This document shows, piece by piece, positions 22,941-24,371 of a stretch of DNA of 24,371 nt. Numbering within the stretch: the first letter of the stretch is position 1; every line of letters starts with the position of its first letter. Source of the DNA: Candidatus Iainarchaeum sp. Lineage in GTDB: Archaea; Iainarchaeota; Iainarchaeia; JAGGVJ01. The DNA lies in the NCBI GenBank assembly GCA_021158055.1, contig JAGGVJ010000014.1, positions 1-24,371 of the forward strand, in the 5' to 3' direction. A model generated the notes under the pieces. The model was not told where the DNA came from, ran no database searches, and saw nothing but the letters and a program-made list of their open reading frames with translations. A program made the position numbers and the translations under genes.

Positions 22941-24239
22941 ATGGATTTGAGTGAAAAGCAGCAATGTGAATTGGCTAAAAAAATAGTTTCAATAATGAAT
23001 GTCGGTAAAAAGAAAAATACGCATGGCATAAACAAGGCAAAGAAAAAGTTCGGGTCGTGGATAAGTGATTTTGCAGAGAAGTTTTCAGAAAAGCATGTGA
23101 CTTTGAAAGTTGTCCGGAAAAGTTTTCCTCAAATGACAAAAGGGATTTGGGAAGAGTTGAAAAGCCCTCTTTTTGGCCCTTTTTTGTGGTCAAATGAAGG
23201 AAAGACAAAGGTTCTTGACCGCGTCGGAGAAACTGTTTTGATTCAGTACCACAATGAAAACGAGTTTATTGCAAGGCGGATTATGGACGAGTGCAGGAAG
23301 AAAGGAGCGCACCCGATGTGGATGTTGAGGGATTCGCTTTTATTGAAAGAATCATACGCCACTTCAACAAAACAGGCTCTTGAAGAACTTCCGCAGTTTC
23401 AGATTAATTTGTGGAAAAATGTGGACAAATTGATTCAGTTCCAGTTTGTTGACGACCCGTTTTGGAAAACAGGCATTGATCCAAAAAAACTCAGGCTTGG
23501 AACAGATATCGCAGAGCTTTACAGAAAAAACACGCAGAAATGGGACTGGCTTCTTGTTGGCTGGCCTTATCCAAAGACAGCGGAAGTGTTTGGGGTCAAG
23601 CCGGAATGGTTTTCAGATATGCTTTTTGAAGCGCTTGAAGCGTCGTTTTCAAAAGAGACGCATGTTGCGCAAGAGTATTATATGGATGAACTGAAGGGAA
23701 AAAGCACTGTCAGGATTGAACACGAAGACGGGACAGATCTGGTTTTGAGCGTTAAAGGAAGAAAACCGATGTGGGATCACACCGGTTCAGAAAAAGTAAA
23801 CAATTTGCCTTCAGGCGAAGTGTTTGTTGCACCGGTTGAGAACAGTGCTGAAGGGAAAATATTTTTTGAGAAGATTAATGTTTTAGGGCACGGTTTTGTT
23901 GAAGGGTTGTGGCTTGAGTTCAGGAATGGAAAGCTTGATTTGTTCAAAGCAAAGAAAAACGGGGAATTTTTAAAGGCATGGCTTGCTGAAAACACGCCGA
24001 GTACAAGAATTCCTGGCGAGCTTGGGATAGGTTGCAATAAATCTGCAAGGTATTCGGGTTTTATTTTGACTGACGAGAAGATTTTTGGAACAATCCATAT
24101 CGCATTGGGATTCAACGTGGAGTTCGGGGGCAAGAACAATGCTTCGGGCCACATGGATATGGTAAAGGACATGTCAAATGGAAAGATGTTTTTTGACGAA
24201 AAGCTTGTGATGGAAAAAGGACTCCCGGTAAAACGCTGA
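22941..24239 (+). CDS. Second M29-family aminopeptidase, long form
   Basis: 432 residues, about 110 longer than its paralog at 20645-21607 and only distantly alike outside the active site. Ligands: E293 (NLPSGEVFVAPVEN), E360 (PGELGIGCNKSAR), H386 (GTIHIALGFN), H404 and D406 (ASGHMDMVKD). Residues 1-90 are an extra basic, helical N-terminal region (MDLSEKQQCELAKKIVSIMN), then a Rossmann-like half (RVGETVLIQYHNENEFIARR). Same strand as the M24 gene, 64 bases downstream, probably one transcript. The ATG follows T-rich sequence without a clear ribosome site. With the divergent paralog this makes three peptidases in a row, a peptide-degradation cluster. Confidence 0.9.
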   Translation: MDLSEKQQCELAKKIVSIMNVGKKKNTHGINKAKKKFGSWISDFAEKFSEKHVTLKVVRKSFPQMTKGIWEELKSPLFGPFLWSNEGKTKVLDRVGETVLIQYHNENEFIARRIMDECRKKGAHPMWMLRDSLLLKESYATSTKQALEELPQFQINLWKNVDKLIQFQFVDDPFWKTGIDPKKLRLGTDIAELYRKNTQKWDWLLVGWPYPKTAEVFGVKPEWFSDMLFEALEASFSKETHVAQEYYMDELKGKSTVRIEHEDGTDLVLSVKGRKPMWDHTGSEKVNNLPSGEVFVAPVENSAEGKIFFEKINVLGHGFVEGLWLEFRNGKLDLFKAKKNGEFLKAWLAENTPSTRIPGELGIGCNKSARYSGFILTDEKIFGTIHIALGFNVEFGGKNNASGHMDMVKDMSNGKMFFDEKLVMEKGLPVKR

Positions 24240-24266
24240 ATTTAAAGGAAAAATTTTTTATAAAGC

Positions 24267-24371
24267 CGGTCAAAAATATATGATCAATCAAGATCCGGAA
24301 CCAGTCAAAAATATATGATCAATCAAGATCCGGAACCAGTCAAAAATATATGATCAATCAAGATCCGGAAC
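24267..24371. repeat. 35-bp tandem repeat array running to the window end
   Basis: Three 35-bp units (24267-24301, 24302-24336, 24337-24371) without spacers. Units 2 and 3 are identical and unit 1 differs at its second base (G for A). Each unit has CAGTCAAAAATATATGATC, then AATCAAGATCCGGAAC. The last unit ends exactly at base 24371, as expected if assembly stopped inside a longer array. The lack of spacers argues against CRISPR. It lies 27 bases after the M29 stop. Confidence 0.9.

Noticed and set aside
24267-24371. CRISPR array
   Set aside because: Units follow each other without unique spacers and no cas genes are present.

Overview
The window looks like a metagenome-assembled contig from an archaeon. 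Archaeal hallmarks are the large subunit of replication factor C (RfcL) with a C-terminal PIP box, archaeal-type PheS/PheT, Nob1 (PIN domain plus zinc ribbon), a tetraether-synthase (Tes/MJ0619-family) radical SAM enzyme, the PyrB/PyrI pair and TATA-box promoters. The lineage cannot be fixed from this sequence. A small-genome archaeon of DPANN or euryarchaeal type is a guess. The left edge cuts through an IS5-type transposase and the right edge stops inside a 35-bp tandem repeat, so both ends are probably assembly breaks.

Layout. 1-916: truncated transposase (-) and probable element end. 932-4341: an AT-rich minus-strand block with a GbsR/MarR-type regulator, a 60-residue ORF, the Tes-like radical SAM enzyme and a CrtC/AttH-like beta-barrel protein, which I read as a possible lipid-modifying operon. 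4342-4637: intergenic with inverted repeats. 4638-5995: pyrB-pyrI (+). 6067-7314: glyA (-), with tRNA-Gly(UCC) just upstream. 7727-10760: a small membrane protein, an anchored Ig-like protein and a large secreted toroid/DUF4430 protein (-). 10927-11448: a divergent ArsR-type regulator that carries its own DUF4430-like domain. 11515-13853: rfcL and a multi-TM protein (+), ended by a hairpin terminator. 13939-17141: pheS-pheT (-). 17267-18708: a DUF1624 membrane protein and nob1 (+). 18692-21607: a secreted/anchored protein, RNase Z and an M29 aminopeptidase (-). 21665-21786: AT-rich tandem repeats. 21851-24239: an M24 Xaa-Pro-type peptidase and a second M29 peptidase (+). 24267-24371: 35-bp tandem repeats.

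Most genes are housekeeping: pyrimidine and one-carbon metabolism, Phe-tRNA charging, sliding-clamp loading, 16S and tRNA 3' processing, and peptide breakdown. Two neighbourhoods stand out. (1) A secreted, transcobalamin-like architecture (alpha/alpha toroid plus DUF4430) is transcribed divergently from a regulator that fuses an ArsR helix-turn-helix to a DUF4430-like domain. This suggests an uptake or binding protein and a cytoplasmic sensor for the same or related ligand. (2) The GbsR-like regulator, Tes-like enzyme and CrtC-like barrel form a candidate regulated membrane-lipid remodelling operon, compositionally unlike the rest of the window and next to an insertion sequence.

Start codons are unusual. 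Many core genes appear to use TTG or GTG, whereas the AT-rich block uses ATG. Several starts were therefore chosen from Shine-Dalgarno position, overlaps and family N-termini, and these are flagged per gene.
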